DNA of 64,000 nt from Actinopolymorpha rutila (GTDB taxonomy: Bacteria; Actinomycetota; Actinomycetes; Propionibacteriales; Actinopolymorphaceae), in NCBI RefSeq assembly GCF_013407855.1, contig NZ_JACBZH010000001.1, forward strand, positions 6,888,821-6,952,820, given 5' to 3'. A program made the translations under genes and the position numbers. Every line of letters begins with the position of its first letter. The stretch's first letter is position 1. This document shows positions 8,390 through 16,384 of this stretch, piece after piece. The notes under the pieces were generated by a model. It did no database searches and was not told where the DNA came from. It saw nothing but the letters and a program-made list of their open reading frames with translations.

Positions 8390-8704
8390 TCAGATCTCCA
8401 CCGAGTCGAACGTGGTCTTGTTGCCGTGCTCGGTCCGCTCGTCACTGCCGGCCATCGCCTCGAGCTTGCCGGCGAAGATCTCGAAGCCGGTGACCACCGA
8501 GGCCAGCCCTTCGACGATCACCTCCTCGGCGGCGGCACAGCTGATCCCGAGCAGCATGCCGATCGGCTCGGCGTCTCCGCAGGCTTCCCCGATCGACTTG
8601 GTCTCGTTGAGGAACGAGTCGATCTCGTCGTCCAGGTGATCGGCGGCCTTGAGCAGGTCCTTGGCCGCCGAACGGATCGTCGCGGGGTCGAACTCCTTGC
8701 TCAC
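8390..8704 (-). CDS. EspC/WXG100-like small helical secretion partner
   Basis: A 104-residue helical protein starting MSKEFDPATIRSAAKDLLKA (GTG start at 8704). Length, two amphipathic helices separated by a short turn, and position before a CpnT-like gene suggest the EspC/WXG100 class of type VII secretion partners, which pair with a cargo and guide export. There is no strict WxG, so the call rests mainly on size, helix pattern and context. It starts 5 nt after the YbaB-like stop and ends 2 nt before the CpnT-like ATG, so it is clearly in the same transcript. Confidence 0.6.
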   Translation of the reverse strand: MSKEFDPATIRSAAKDLLKAADHLDDEIDSFLNETKSIGEACGDAEPIGMLLGISCAAAEEVIVEGLASVVTGFEIFAGKLEAMAGSDERTEHGNKTTFDSVEI

Positions 8705-8709
8705 TCTGC

Positions 8710-9141
8710 TCAGGCCCTTCTGCCGACGCGGTCCATGGCGTCCTGGAGGGTCGCCAGCATCGAGCGCGCACTGACGAGCGACTCTTCCTGGACGCGTTCG
8801 AGCTCACCGGCCAACGCGCCCGGGTCGACGGCGGTGGCGCCACTCAGGACGGAGGAGCGCAGGCTGACCATCGCGGAGTTGACAGCCTCGGCCATCGCCG
8901 AGCACACGGCCTCGGAGCCTTCTCTCATGAGTCGTGGATCCATCTCCAGGGAGGCGACCCGTCCGGGCATCTCGACGACGGCATGCACCCGCCCGTCGGC
9001 GGACTCGCCCGTACCGCGCGGCAGTTCCTCCGGGGCTGACGGCGAAGGACCGGCCGGGGCTCGCATCCGCTCCAGCGCCTGCCTGGTGTCGGTGAGCAGT
9101 CGTTCGACAGTGGCCGTCGTCAGGTTGAGGTCTTCGCTCAC
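8710..9141 (-). CDS. YbaB/EbfC-family nucleoid-associated-like protein
   Basis: A 143-residue protein beginning MSEDLNLTTATVERLLTD (GTG at 9141, GGAGG six nt upstream). A central beta-rich section (GRVHAVVEMPGRVASLEMDPRLM) is followed by long helices, the layout of the YbaB/EbfC domain used by small DNA-binding proteins. YbaB-like genes commonly head actinobacterial ESX-toxin cassettes, where they may act as regulators or chaperones. It is the first gene of the five-gene leftward unit ending at 6762, and diverges from the 3-hydroxyacyl-CoA dehydrogenase gene. The frame is open further upstream but lacks a plausible start. Confidence 0.7.
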   Translation of the reverse strand: MSEDLNLTTATVERLLTDTRQALERMRAPAGPSPSAPEELPRGTGESADGRVHAVVEMPGRVASLEMDPRLMREGSEAVCSAMAEAVNSAMVSLRSSVLSGATAVDPGALAGELERVQEESLVSARSMLATLQDAMDRVGRRA

Positions 9142-9205
9142 ATCACACCTCCGGCAAACGACCTTGGCACCTGCGGCGGAGTCCGCGCTGATCTTCGAGC
9201 CGCGG

Positions 9206-9291
9206 CTGTGGAAAACCGGGCCCTTGTACGGCCTGTGGACGAGAACCACGCGGCGAGCCCGGCCCCGCCCGTGGCACCGCGGGTCGTCCAC
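9206..9291. promoter_or_regulatory. Cluster of DnaA-box-like sites in a divergent promoter region
   Basis: The 193-bp gap between the YbaB-like and dehydrogenase genes contains TGTGGAAAA (9206-9214), TGTGGACGA (9233-9241) and TCGTCCACA (9283-9291). All are within one base of DnaA-box consensus forms. They could be titration or DnaA-regulatory sites; a chance origin in GC-rich DNA is possible. Confidence 0.3.
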
Positions 9292-9334
9292 AGGACGAGT
9301 GCACGCGCCGTCGCCCGTACGCCAGGATGGGGCC

Positions 9335-10900
9335 ATGGCGGGACTTCTCGTTTCCACTCCGGTCGGTGTCGTGGGCGCCGGGACGATGGGCGCCGGCATC
9401 GCCCAGGTCGCCCTGGTCGCGGGCCACGAGGTGCGGTTGTACGACGCGCAGGACGGCGCCGCCGACCGCGGCGTCGCCCAGATCCTGGCCCGGCTGGACC
9501 GGCTGGTCGAGAAGGGCCGGCTCGAACCGGCCGCCGCCGACGCGGCGCGCGGCCGCCTGACAGCCGTCGCCTCGCTGGCCGACCTCGCGCCGAGCGGCCT
9601 GGTGGTCGAGGCCGTGGTCGAGCACCTGCCGATCAAGCGGGAGGTGTTCGGCACCCTGGAGAAGGTCTGCGCCGACGACACGATCCTGGCCACCAACACG
9701 TCCACACTGTCGGTGACCGCGATCGCCGCCAGCCTGCAGCGCCCGGGCCGGGTCACCGGCATGCACTTCTTCAACCCCGCTCCGCTGATGGCCCTGGTGG
9801 AGGTGCCGGCGGGCGCGGCGACCGATCCGGAGGTCGCGCAGACCGTCGCCGACACCGCCACCGCCTGGGGCAAGACGCCGGTGCGGTGCGCGTCTACGCC
9901 CGGGTTCGTCGCCAACCGCGTGGCCCGGCCGTTCTACGGCGAGGCGATGCAGGTGCTGGAGGAGGGCGGCGCCGACTGCGCCACCATCGACGCCGTACTC
10001 ACCGAGGCGGCCGGCTTCCCGATGGGCCCGTTCACCCTCGCCGACCTGGTGGGCAACGACGTCAACCTCGCCGTCGGCCGGTCGGTGTGGGAGCAGACGT
10101 TCGGCGACCCCCGCTACGCGCCGTTCGTCGCCCAGCAGCAGGTCGTCGACGCCGGCTGGCTGGGCCGCAAGACCGGGCGTGGGTGGTACGAGTACGCCGG
10201 GGACGCCGGAAGTTCAGGGCCGCCCCGGCCGCGGACGGCGGAGCCGCGAACACCACCGGACCAGGTGACCTACCACGGCGGGTTCTCCGCCTGCTTCGGC
10301 CTGCTGGACCGGATCGCCGCGTCCGGGGTGAGCATGGAGCGGTACGACACCGGACCGGCCGCCCAGCGTTCGGGACCGGGCGAGTTCGAGCCGGGTGAGT
10401 CCGCGTACGGCATCGAACTCCCCGGCGGCGGGCTGGTCCTGGAGACGACCGGCGAACCCGCCACCTTCGACGGCGACGCGGTGACCCTCGACTGGGTGGG
10501 TGACGCGGCGACGGCCACGCGCGTGTGCCTGGCCCCCGGCGACGCCTGCGAGCCGGGCACCCTGGACCAGGCGATCGGGTTGTTCCAGGCCGCCGGCCTC
10601 GCGGTCAGCGTCATCGACGACGTGCCCGGACTGATCGTCGCCCGCACCGTGTGCATGCTGGTCAACGAGGCCGTCGACCTGGTGGCCCGCCGGGAGGCGA
10701 GCGCACCCGACGTCGACGTGGCGATGCGGCTGGGCACCGGCTATCCGCGCGGCCCGCTGGCCTGGGGTGACGAGGTGGGCCCGGAGGTCGTCGCGGACGT
10801 CCTCGGCACGCTCGCCCGCGTCTACCCCGGCGGGCGGTACCGCCCGAGCCCGCTGCTGGTCCGCGCCGCCCGGACCGGGCGCTCGCTGCGCGGCCTCTAG
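9335..10900 (+). CDS. 3-hydroxyacyl-CoA dehydrogenase, PaaH-like
   Basis: A 521-residue NAD-dependent 3-hydroxyacyl-CoA dehydrogenase. The Rossmann motif GVVGAGTMGAGIAQ starts at residue ~11. The catalytic region includes NTSTLSVTAIA and GMHFFNPAPLMALVEV. A first C-terminal 3HCDH helical domain covers ~190-290 and a second ~410-515, the length and architecture of PaaH/PaaC of phenylacetate degradation, which oxidises 3-hydroxyadipyl-CoA. The ATG at 9335 is chosen because the Rossmann fold follows directly; the frame is open much further upstream without a start. With paaN at 5013-6683 this suggests scattered phenylacetate genes, but a general beta-oxidation role is not excluded. Confidence 0.88.
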   Translation: MAGLLVSTPVGVVGAGTMGAGIAQVALVAGHEVRLYDAQDGAADRGVAQILARLDRLVEKGRLEPAAADAARGRLTAVASLADLAPSGLVVEAVVEHLPIKREVFGTLEKVCADDTILATNTSTLSVTAIAASLQRPGRVTGMHFFNPAPLMALVEVPAGAATDPEVAQTVADTATAWGKTPVRCASTPGFVANRVARPFYGEAMQVLEEGGADCATIDAVLTEAAGFPMGPFTLADLVGNDVNLAVGRSVWEQTFGDPRYAPFVAQQQVVDAGWLGRKTGRGWYEYAGDAGSSGPPRPRTAEPRTPPDQVTYHGGFSACFGLLDRIAASGVSMERYDTGPAAQRSGPGEFEPGESAYGIELPGGGLVLETTGEPATFDGDAVTLDWVGDAATATRVCLAPGDACEPGTLDQAIGLFQAAGLAVSVIDDVPGLIVARTVCMLVNEAVDLVARREASAPDVDVAMRLGTGYPRGPLAWGDEVGPEVVADVLGTLARVYPGGRYRPSPLLVRAARTGRSLRGL

Positions 10901-10978
10901 CGTCTGGGCGCTGCCATGGCCCGGAACTTTCCCGGTGAAAGTCGCGAACCCCCGTCGCGGTCCGGACATAGAGGGGAT

Positions 10979-11671
10979 GTGGATCAACTCCGGCCCACCG
11001 GCGAGTCCGACGGGGAGCTCTGGCGCAAGGCTGCTCAGGGCGACGACCCGTCGGCATTCGGTGGGCTCTTCGAGCGCCACATCGACGCCGTCTACAACCA
11101 CTGCTTCCGGCGTACCGGATCGTGGGAAGCAGCGGAGGACCTCGCCTCGGTGGTGTTTCTGGAGGCATGGCGGCGCCGGCACGACGTGTCGCTCAGCGGA
11201 GAGTCGATCCTTCCCTGGCTGCTCGCGGTGGCCAACAACGTCGTCCGCAACCGCGACCGCAGCCTGCGGCGTCATCGGCGCCTGCTCGCGAAACTGCCAC
11301 CGGCGGTGGTCGCTCCCGACCCCGCCGACGACGCGGTCTCCCGAGTCGACGACGAGCGAGCCATGCAACGGGTGCTCGAGGTCTTCACCCGTCTCTTGCC
11401 AGACGAGCAGGACGTGCTCGCGTTGTGCGTCTGGGCCGGACTCAGCTACACCGACGCCGCCGTGGCCCTCGGGATTCCCGTCGGCACGGTGCGTTCCCGG
11501 CTCTCCCGCGCCCGCGAACACCTACGCCGCCTTGCCGGGCTCGAGGCGGGCGCGGGACGGACGGGGGGTCCCGCGCCCACCTCGAGCCCGGGAAGTGCCC
11601 AGGGAAGAGCCCAGAGAAGGGCTCTGTCGGCGCACCGCTCGAACAACGTGAACGGGGAGCTCCTGCCATGA
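10979..11671 (+). CDS. RNA polymerase ECF-type sigma factor
   Basis: Sigma-70 family factor. Region 2 spans ~residues 14-80 (FERHIDAVYNHCFRRTGSWEAAEDLASVVF) and region 4 ~130-185 (LPDEQDVLALCVWAGLSY, GIPVGTVRSRLSRA). The start is uncertain: GTG at 10979 has AGAGGGG two nt upstream; an in-frame ATG at 10916 would add 21 residues but overlaps a promoter-like stretch (GGAAC at 10923 and the dyad ACTTTC-N5-GAAAGT, 10926-10942), so the shorter form is preferred. It ends in an ATGA overlap with a one-helix membrane protein, the position usually held by an anti-sigma factor. Confidence 0.85.
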   Translation: MDQLRPTGESDGELWRKAAQGDDPSAFGGLFERHIDAVYNHCFRRTGSWEAAEDLASVVFLEAWRRRHDVSLSGESILPWLLAVANNVVRNRDRSLRRHRRLLAKLPPAVVAPDPADDAVSRVDDERAMQRVLEVFTRLLPDEQDVLALCVWAGLSYTDAAVALGIPVGTVRSRLSRAREHLRRLAGLEAGAGRTGGPAPTSSPGSAQGRAQRRALSAHRSNNVNGELLP

Positions 11672-12213
11672 CCGACGACGACTTCCATCTACCACCCCCA
11701 CGGACGATGCCGCGGGAACGCCGGGACGCGCTCCGCACCGCGCTCGTCGCCGAGGTGAGCGGCACCAGCCGCCCGTGGTGGCGGCGCACCTGGAAGGGCG
11801 CGGCCGTCGGCGGAAGCGCGTTCGCGATGGTGCTGGCCGGTGGTGTGGCCACCGCGTACGTCGCGTTCAAACCGCCGAGCGACACCAGCAGCGTCCTGTG
11901 CTACTCCGCACCGAAGGTCGAGTCGGCACGCGTCGACGTCACCCGGGTCGCGGTCGCCCGGAAGATGCCCGCGGGAAGCACCGCCTCGGCCAGTGGCACC
12001 GTCGCCATCCACGATCCCGTGGCCGCGTGCGGCCAGGCGTGGCGAAACGGTCTCGTCTCCGCCGGCGACCAGAGCCCCACCCCAGTCGCGCCGGGCCGGA
12101 CGGCCCGCGTCCCCCTTCTTGTGGCGTGCACCCTCGACAAGGGCGTGGCGGGGGTGTTTCCAGGACCTCCCTCCACCTGTGAACGCCTCGGCCTGCCGCG
12201 CGCCACGAGATGA
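11668..12213 (+). CDS. Single-span membrane protein, sigma-factor partner
   Basis: A 181-residue protein. A cytoplasmic N-terminus of ~44 residues (PRTMPRERRDALRTALVAEV) is followed by one membrane helix (~45-67, GAAVGGSAFAMVLAGGVAT) and an extracytoplasmic domain containing four Cys (VLCYSAP, AACGQAW, LLVACTL, PSTCERLG). Translation is coupled to the sigma gene by ATGA. No zinc-binding anti-sigma motif (HxxxCxxC) is present, so it is either a different class of anti-sigma regulator or simply a co-expressed target. Two strong hairpins follow. Confidence 0.75.
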   Translation: MTDDDFHLPPPRTMPRERRDALRTALVAEVSGTSRPWWRRTWKGAAVGGSAFAMVLAGGVATAYVAFKPPSDTSSVLCYSAPKVESARVDVTRVAVARKMPAGSTASASGTVAIHDPVAACGQAWRNGLVSAGDQSPTPVAPGRTARVPLLVACTLDKGVAGVFPGPPSTCERLGLPRATR

Positions 12214-12214
12214 G

Positions 12215-12249
12215 CCGGCCGCGCTGCCCCCGGGCGGCAGCGCGGCCGG
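12215..12249. terminator. Hairpin terminator
   Basis: CCGGCCGCGCTGCC (12215-12228) pairs perfectly with GGCAGCGCGGCCGG (12236-12249), loop 7 nt. It begins two bases after the membrane-protein stop at 12213, between convergent genes. Confidence 0.8.
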
Positions 12250-12259
12250 CGAGCCCCCT

Positions 12260-12294
12260 CGACCGGGCCGGGCGAGACCCGCTCGGCCCGGTCG
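12260..12294. terminator. Second hairpin terminator
   Basis: CGACCGGGCCG (12260-12270) pairs with CGGCCCGGTCG (12284-12294) around a 13-nt loop that can itself pair partly. Tandem with the hairpin at 12215-12249; it may serve the convergent secreted-protein gene ending at 12369. Confidence 0.65.
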
Positions 12295-12368
12295 ACCTCC
12301 CGTCCTCGTCGTGCTCGGAGAGCCGGCTCTGACCGTCGGCCCTCAGAAGTCGCAGGTCGGGGGAGGGC

Positions 12369-12968
12369 TCAGAAGAACTTGATCGACGACGTCCGGTCGT
12401 TCATCGTGCCGAACGTCGAGCAGCTCCCGTCGCAGTAGCGGTAACTGCCGGTGTAGTTGGTGCCGTCGTGGTGGCGGCCGAGGCAGTTGGAGTACATGCG
12501 GGCGGAGGAGATGCGGTTGTCGAAACCGAGACTGGACATGCTCGGGAAGCCGTACCACGTCCCGGAGTAGCAGCCGGAGCCGCTGGAGCCGTAGAGGACC
12601 AGCGAGTCACCGCCGTAGTTGGAGTCTTCGTACTCGATCCCGACCAGTGGCTGGGCGGCGAGCGCGGAGCGGGTGGAGACGACCCCCGCCGCCTGCAACT
12701 GCCGGGTGCTCACCGTGCGGGCACCGGGAGCCAGCCGGACCCGGCCGGCCGTGGCGTAGGAGACGGACTCGGCGAACGAGCCGAAGCAGGAGACCTTGCT
12801 CGGCTTGGCGAGGTGGAAACCGGTGCCCGCCCGCATGGCCGGCATGCCGACAGCGCAGTGCCGGGCGCGGTCGGGAACTCCGGTGGCCGCCTGTGCGGCC
12901 TGGGCCTGCCAGGACACGAGAACCAACGTGGCCAGCACGGCCAGCCAGGTATATCGACGTCGACGCAC
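12369..12968 (-). CDS. Secreted beta/gamma-crystallin-like (peptidase inhibitor I36-like) protein
   Basis: Secreted protein of 199 residues. A basic start (MRRRRYTWLAVLATLVLVSW) forms a signal peptide cleaved near AQAAQA (~residues 22-28). The C-terminal half has the Greek-key pattern of beta/gamma-crystallins and of the small I36 metalloprotease-inhibitor family: YEDSNYGGDSLVLYG, W-Y-G-F-P-S-M, FDNRISSARMYSNC, then a similar second run (HDGTNYTG, MNDRTSSIKF). Several Cys (CYSG, NCLG, CDGSC) suggest disulphides. GTG at 12968 has GGAGG eight nt upstream and removes a non-signal prefix. Inhibition of a secreted protease is a family-based guess. Confidence 0.75.
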   Translation of the reverse strand: MRRRRYTWLAVLATLVLVSWQAQAAQAATGVPDRARHCAVGMPAMRAGTGFHLAKPSKVSCFGSFAESVSYATAGRVRLAPGARTVSTRQLQAAGVVSTRSALAAQPLVGIEYEDSNYGGDSLVLYGSSGSGCYSGTWYGFPSMSSLGFDNRISSARMYSNCLGRHHDGTNYTGSYRYCDGSCSTFGTMNDRTSSIKFF

Positions 12969-13030
12969 GATGAGTACCTCCCGAAATGGGCAGCAACCGC
13001 ATGATGACATGTACCACTGATCACGGTCAC

Positions 13031-13060
13031 GTACGTTTGTCCGGTAATTACCTAACGTAC
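13031..13060. promoter_or_regulatory. AT-rich palindromic promoter region between divergent exported-protein genes
   Basis: GTACGTT (13031-13037) and AACGTAC (13054-13060) form an inverted repeat flanking the palindrome GGTAATTACC (13043-13052), in an AT-rich island of an otherwise GC-rich region. It lies between the start of the crystallin-like gene (12968) and the PhoD start (13180). Likely regulator site or promoter core; no Pho-box direct repeats were seen. Confidence 0.4.
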
Positions 13061-13179
13061 CCGCGGTCTTACAGTGGCGGCGGCCCCGCCGTACGGAATC
13101 TTCGGCGGTTCACTGATCGCCACCGGCGCGTCACCGGCCGTTGCACCGGAGGTCATCGCGGCGGCGTAGACAGACGATC

Positions 13180-14844
13180 ATGTCCGCACCTCGCATCCCC
13201 CAGTCGCTCCAGTCGTCCCAGGCGCCCGTGTCGTCCGGACCGGCGTCCGCGCTGCCGCGCCGCACCTTGTTGCGCGCGGGACTCACCACGGCCGGGTTCG
13301 CCACCGCCGGGCTCACCGGCCTCGTCCACGCGCCCGTCGCCGCCGCGTCCCCCGCCTCCGCCGGTACGCCGTTCGCGGCACCGGGCGCGCCCCGCTCCGG
13401 CCGGCCGCGGCTGACCCACGGCGTCGCCAGCGGTGACCCGACCGCGAACGGTGCGGTGGTGTGGGCCCGAGCCGACCGCACCGCCCGGATGTGGGTCGAG
13501 GTCAGCCGGACGCCGGACTTCCGCCGGGCGGTCACCGTGCCCGGGCCAGTGCTCACCGCGCAGACCAACCACACCGGACGGGTCGACCTGCACGGCCTGC
13601 CGTCCGGCCAGGAGCTCTTCTACCGCGTCCACCTCGAGGACCCCGACCGGCACGGCGTCCGGGGCGAGGCACTGTCCGGACGGCTCGTCACCGCGCCCCG
13701 CCGGCGCCGGGACGTACGGTTCCTGTGGTCGGGCGACATGGTGGGCCAGGGCTTCGGCTCCAACCCCGACCTCGGGGGCATCACCATCTTCGACCGGATG
13801 CGCGCGCTCGCCCCGGACTTCTTCCTGCACTCCGGCGACTCGATCTACGCCGACGGCCCGCTGACCGAGTCCGTCGCGCTGCCCGACGGCCGGGTCTACC
13901 GCAACGTCGTGACGGAGGAGAAGAGCCGGGTCGCGCAGACCCTGGACGAGTACCGCGGCCAGTGGGCGTACAACCTTCTGGACCGCAACGTCCGCGCGTT
14001 CGCCGCGGAGGTTCCGCAGGTCAACCAGTGGGACGACCACGAGGTGCACAACAACTGGTATCCGGGCCAGATCCTGGACGACGACCGGTACACCGAGAAA
14101 CGCGTGGACGTGCTGGCGGCACGGGCGCGGCGGGCGTTCTTCGAGTGGATGCCGATCCGGACGTCGCACCGCGACCCCGAGGGCCGGGTCTACCGGAAGG
14201 TGTCGTACGGGCCGCTGCTTGACGTCTTCGTGCTGGACATGCGGACCTACAAGGACCCGAACACGCCCGGGCTGGAGACCGTCCCCGACGGCGGCGTACT
14301 TGGCTGGCGGCAGTTGCGGTGGCTGACCGACGGGCTGCTGAAGTCCCGCGCCACCTGGAAGGTCGTGGCCAACGACCTGCCGCTCGGGCTGGTCGTACCC
14401 GACGGCGCGACCGCGATGGAGGGCGTCGCCCAGGGTGACCCGGGTGCGCCGAAGGGCCGCGAACTCGAGATCGCCACCCTGCTGTCGACCCTGCGCCGCC
14501 ACCGGGTGGACAACGTCGTCTGGCTGACCGCCGACGTCCACTACACCGCCGCGCACCACTACTCACCGGACCGGGCGAGCTTCACCGACTTCTCGCCGTT
14601 CTGGGAGTTCGTGTCCGGGCCGCTCAACGCCGGCGCGTTCGGGCCGAACAAACTGGACGCGACGTTCGGTCCGGAGGCGGTGTACGTGCACGCACCACCG
14701 CGTCAGGGCGCCTCGCCGATGGAGGGCTGGCAGCACTTCGGCGAGGTGGAGATCGCCGGGGACAGCGGGGAGCTGACCGTCCGGCTGCGCGACCAGGAGT
14801 CGAACGTGTTGTACGCGCGGACGCTGACGCCAGGCCCGCGCTGA
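13180..14844 (+). CDS. phoD: Alkaline phosphatase D (PhoD) family, Tat-exported
   Basis: Secreted phosphatase/phosphodiesterase of 554 residues. The N-terminus carries a twin-arginine signal (PRRTLLRAGLTTAGFATAGL, RR at 27-28) ending near VAAAS. A small beta domain (HGVASGDPTANGAVVWARA) precedes the metallophosphatase core. Metal-binding blocks are WSGDMVGQG, LHSGDSIYADGP, WDDHEVHNNW and TADVHYTAAHHY. Members hydrolyse phosphodiesters and teichoic acids with Fe/Ca and are often phosphate-regulated; no Pho box was recognised here. The ATG at 13180 gives the Tat signal; the frame extends to 13141 without need. It converges with the 2-oxoacid dehydrogenase operon, 22 bp between stops. Confidence 0.92.
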   Translation: MSAPRIPQSLQSSQAPVSSGPASALPRRTLLRAGLTTAGFATAGLTGLVHAPVAAASPASAGTPFAAPGAPRSGRPRLTHGVASGDPTANGAVVWARADRTARMWVEVSRTPDFRRAVTVPGPVLTAQTNHTGRVDLHGLPSGQELFYRVHLEDPDRHGVRGEALSGRLVTAPRRRRDVRFLWSGDMVGQGFGSNPDLGGITIFDRMRALAPDFFLHSGDSIYADGPLTESVALPDGRVYRNVVTEEKSRVAQTLDEYRGQWAYNLLDRNVRAFAAEVPQVNQWDDHEVHNNWYPGQILDDDRYTEKRVDVLAARARRAFFEWMPIRTSHRDPEGRVYRKVSYGPLLDVFVLDMRTYKDPNTPGLETVPDGGVLGWRQLRWLTDGLLKSRATWKVVANDLPLGLVVPDGATAMEGVAQGDPGAPKGRELEIATLLSTLRRHRVDNVVWLTADVHYTAAHHYSPDRASFTDFSPFWEFVSGPLNAGAFGPNKLDATFGPEAVYVHAPPRQGASPMEGWQHFGEVEIAGDSGELTVRLRDQESNVLYARTLTPGPR

Positions 14845-14866
14845 CCTGATCGCCGGGTGACTCCGC

Positions 14867-16357
14867 CTACGCGAGCAGCAGAGCGGAGGCGGGGTCCTCC
14901 AGGATGCTCGCGACGTCCATCAGGAAGCGCGAGCCCTGTTCGCCGTCGACGATGCGGTGGTCGAACGACAGTGAGAGCGTGGCCACCCAGCGCGGGACCA
15001 CCTCGTCGTCGACGACCCACGGCTGCTTGCGGATCGCGCCGACGGCGAGGATCCCGGACTCGCCGGGGTTCAGGATCGGGGTGCCGCCGTCGACGCCGAA
15101 CACGCCGACGTTGGTGATCGTGAACGTCGTACCCAGCATGTCCGCGGGCGGCGTCTTGCCGGCGCGGGCGGTCTGGGTCAGCTCGGTCAGCGACCGGGCC
15201 AGGTCGGCCAGCGGCATCCGGTCGGCGCGCTTGATGTGCGGCACCATCAGCCCGCGCGGCGTCGCGGCGGCGATGCCGAGGTTGACGTCGTGCTTGAGGA
15301 CGATCTCGCCGGCCGGCTCGTCCCAGGTCGCGTTGAGTTCGGGCGTACGCCGGAGCGCGAGCAGGCAGGCCTTGGCGACCACGACCAGCGGGGACAGCCG
15401 GACGTCGGCGAAGTCACGGCGGGCGCGCAGCCGGTCCAGCAGTTCCATCGTCGCGGTGGCGTCGACGCTGACCCACTCGGTCACGTGCGGGGCGGTGAAC
15501 GCGCTCCGGGTGACGGCCTGCGCGGTGGACCGGCGTACCCCGCGTACGGGGATCCGGGTCTCGCCGGCGGAGGGTACGGCCGGCGCGGTCGCGGCCTGGG
15601 CGGGCTCGGCCGGGACGGCGGCCGTCGTACCAGCCGCCGCTGTCGTACCGGCGGCGAAGGCCTCCACGTCGGCCCGGCTGACGGTGCCGTTCGGGCCGGT
15701 CGGCGGCACCCTGGTGAGGTCGACGCCGAGGTCCTTGGCGAGCTTGCGGACCGGCGGCTTGGCGAGCACGCCGGGGCTGGCGGGCGCCGGAGCCACGGGC
15801 GCGGGAGTGGGTACGGCGGGAGCGGTGGGCGCGGGAGCGGCTGGAGTTGCGGCCGCGGGGGTGGGCGCGGGCGTGCCGGTACGTGGGCGCCGACGGGCGG
15901 AGGTCGTACGCGGGCCGTACCCGACGAGCATGCTGGTCTTCTGCTCGTCGGCGGCCGCGGCCTTCTCGGTGGTCGCGCCCGAGGTCCCGGCCGCGACGTC
16001 GAACGCACCGGCGACAGCGGCCCCCGACGCCTGCGGAGCCGAGGACGCCGGGGCCGCGGGAGCGGGAGCAGCCGCGGCGGCCGGAGCGGCCGACCCCGGA
16101 GCGACCGCGGTGCCGGGCGCGGCCACCCGGATGATCGGCGTACCGACCGGGACGACCTGACCCTCGGGCACCAGCAGTTCGGCGATCGTCCCGGCGTACG
16201 GGCACGGCAGCTCGACCAGCGACTTCGCGGTCTCGATCTCGACCACGACGTCGTTGATCTTCACCTCGTCACCCGGCTTGACCCGCCAGGACACGATCTC
16301 GGCCTCGACCAGCCCCTCACCGACGTCGGGGAGCCGGAACTCGCGCGCTTCGGTCAT
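14867..16357 (-). CDS. 2-oxoacid dehydrogenase E2 (dihydrolipoamide acyltransferase)
   Basis: E2 core of a 2-oxoacid dehydrogenase complex, 496 residues. One lipoyl domain (1-80) has the lipoylated lysine in EIETAKSLVEL (K45). Long Ala/Pro linkers (~80-135, ~160-200) surround a peripheral-subunit-binding domain (LAKPPVRKLAKDLGVDLTRV). The acyltransferase domain (~265-496) has the catalytic motif DHRIVDGEQG near the C-terminus. It follows E1beta by 27 bp, last gene of E1alpha-E1beta-E2. With separate E1 subunits and a single lipoyl domain, a branched-chain complex is most likely; the dihydrolipoamide dehydrogenase (E3) gene is not here. Confidence 0.93.
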   Translation of the reverse strand: MTEAREFRLPDVGEGLVEAEIVSWRVKPGDEVKINDVVVEIETAKSLVELPCPYAGTIAELLVPEGQVVPVGTPIIRVAAPGTAVAPGSAAPAAAAAPAPAAPASSAPQASGAAVAGAFDVAAGTSGATTEKAAAADEQKTSMLVGYGPRTTSARRRPRTGTPAPTPAAATPAAPAPTAPAVPTPAPVAPAPASPGVLAKPPVRKLAKDLGVDLTRVPPTGPNGTVSRADVEAFAAGTTAAAGTTAAVPAEPAQAATAPAVPSAGETRIPVRGVRRSTAQAVTRSAFTAPHVTEWVSVDATATMELLDRLRARRDFADVRLSPLVVVAKACLLALRRTPELNATWDEPAGEIVLKHDVNLGIAAATPRGLMVPHIKRADRMPLADLARSLTELTQTARAGKTPPADMLGTTFTITNVGVFGVDGGTPILNPGESGILAVGAIRKQPWVVDDEVVPRWVATLSLSFDHRIVDGEQGSRFLMDVASILEDPASALLLA

Positions 16358-16384
16358 GGACCTTCCCTTCGTACGTTCGGGCCC

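Noticed and set aside
4926..8639. Very long rightward open frame (over 1200 codons) across the paaN/toxin region
   Set aside because: It is antisense to several well-supported leftward genes, has Arg/His/Pro-rich composition and no domain; open antisense frames are expected at this GC content.
10916..10978. N-terminal extension of the sigma factor from the ATG at 10916
   Set aside because: Weak RBS and overlap with a promoter-like dyad; the extra 21 residues match nothing in sigma region 1-2.
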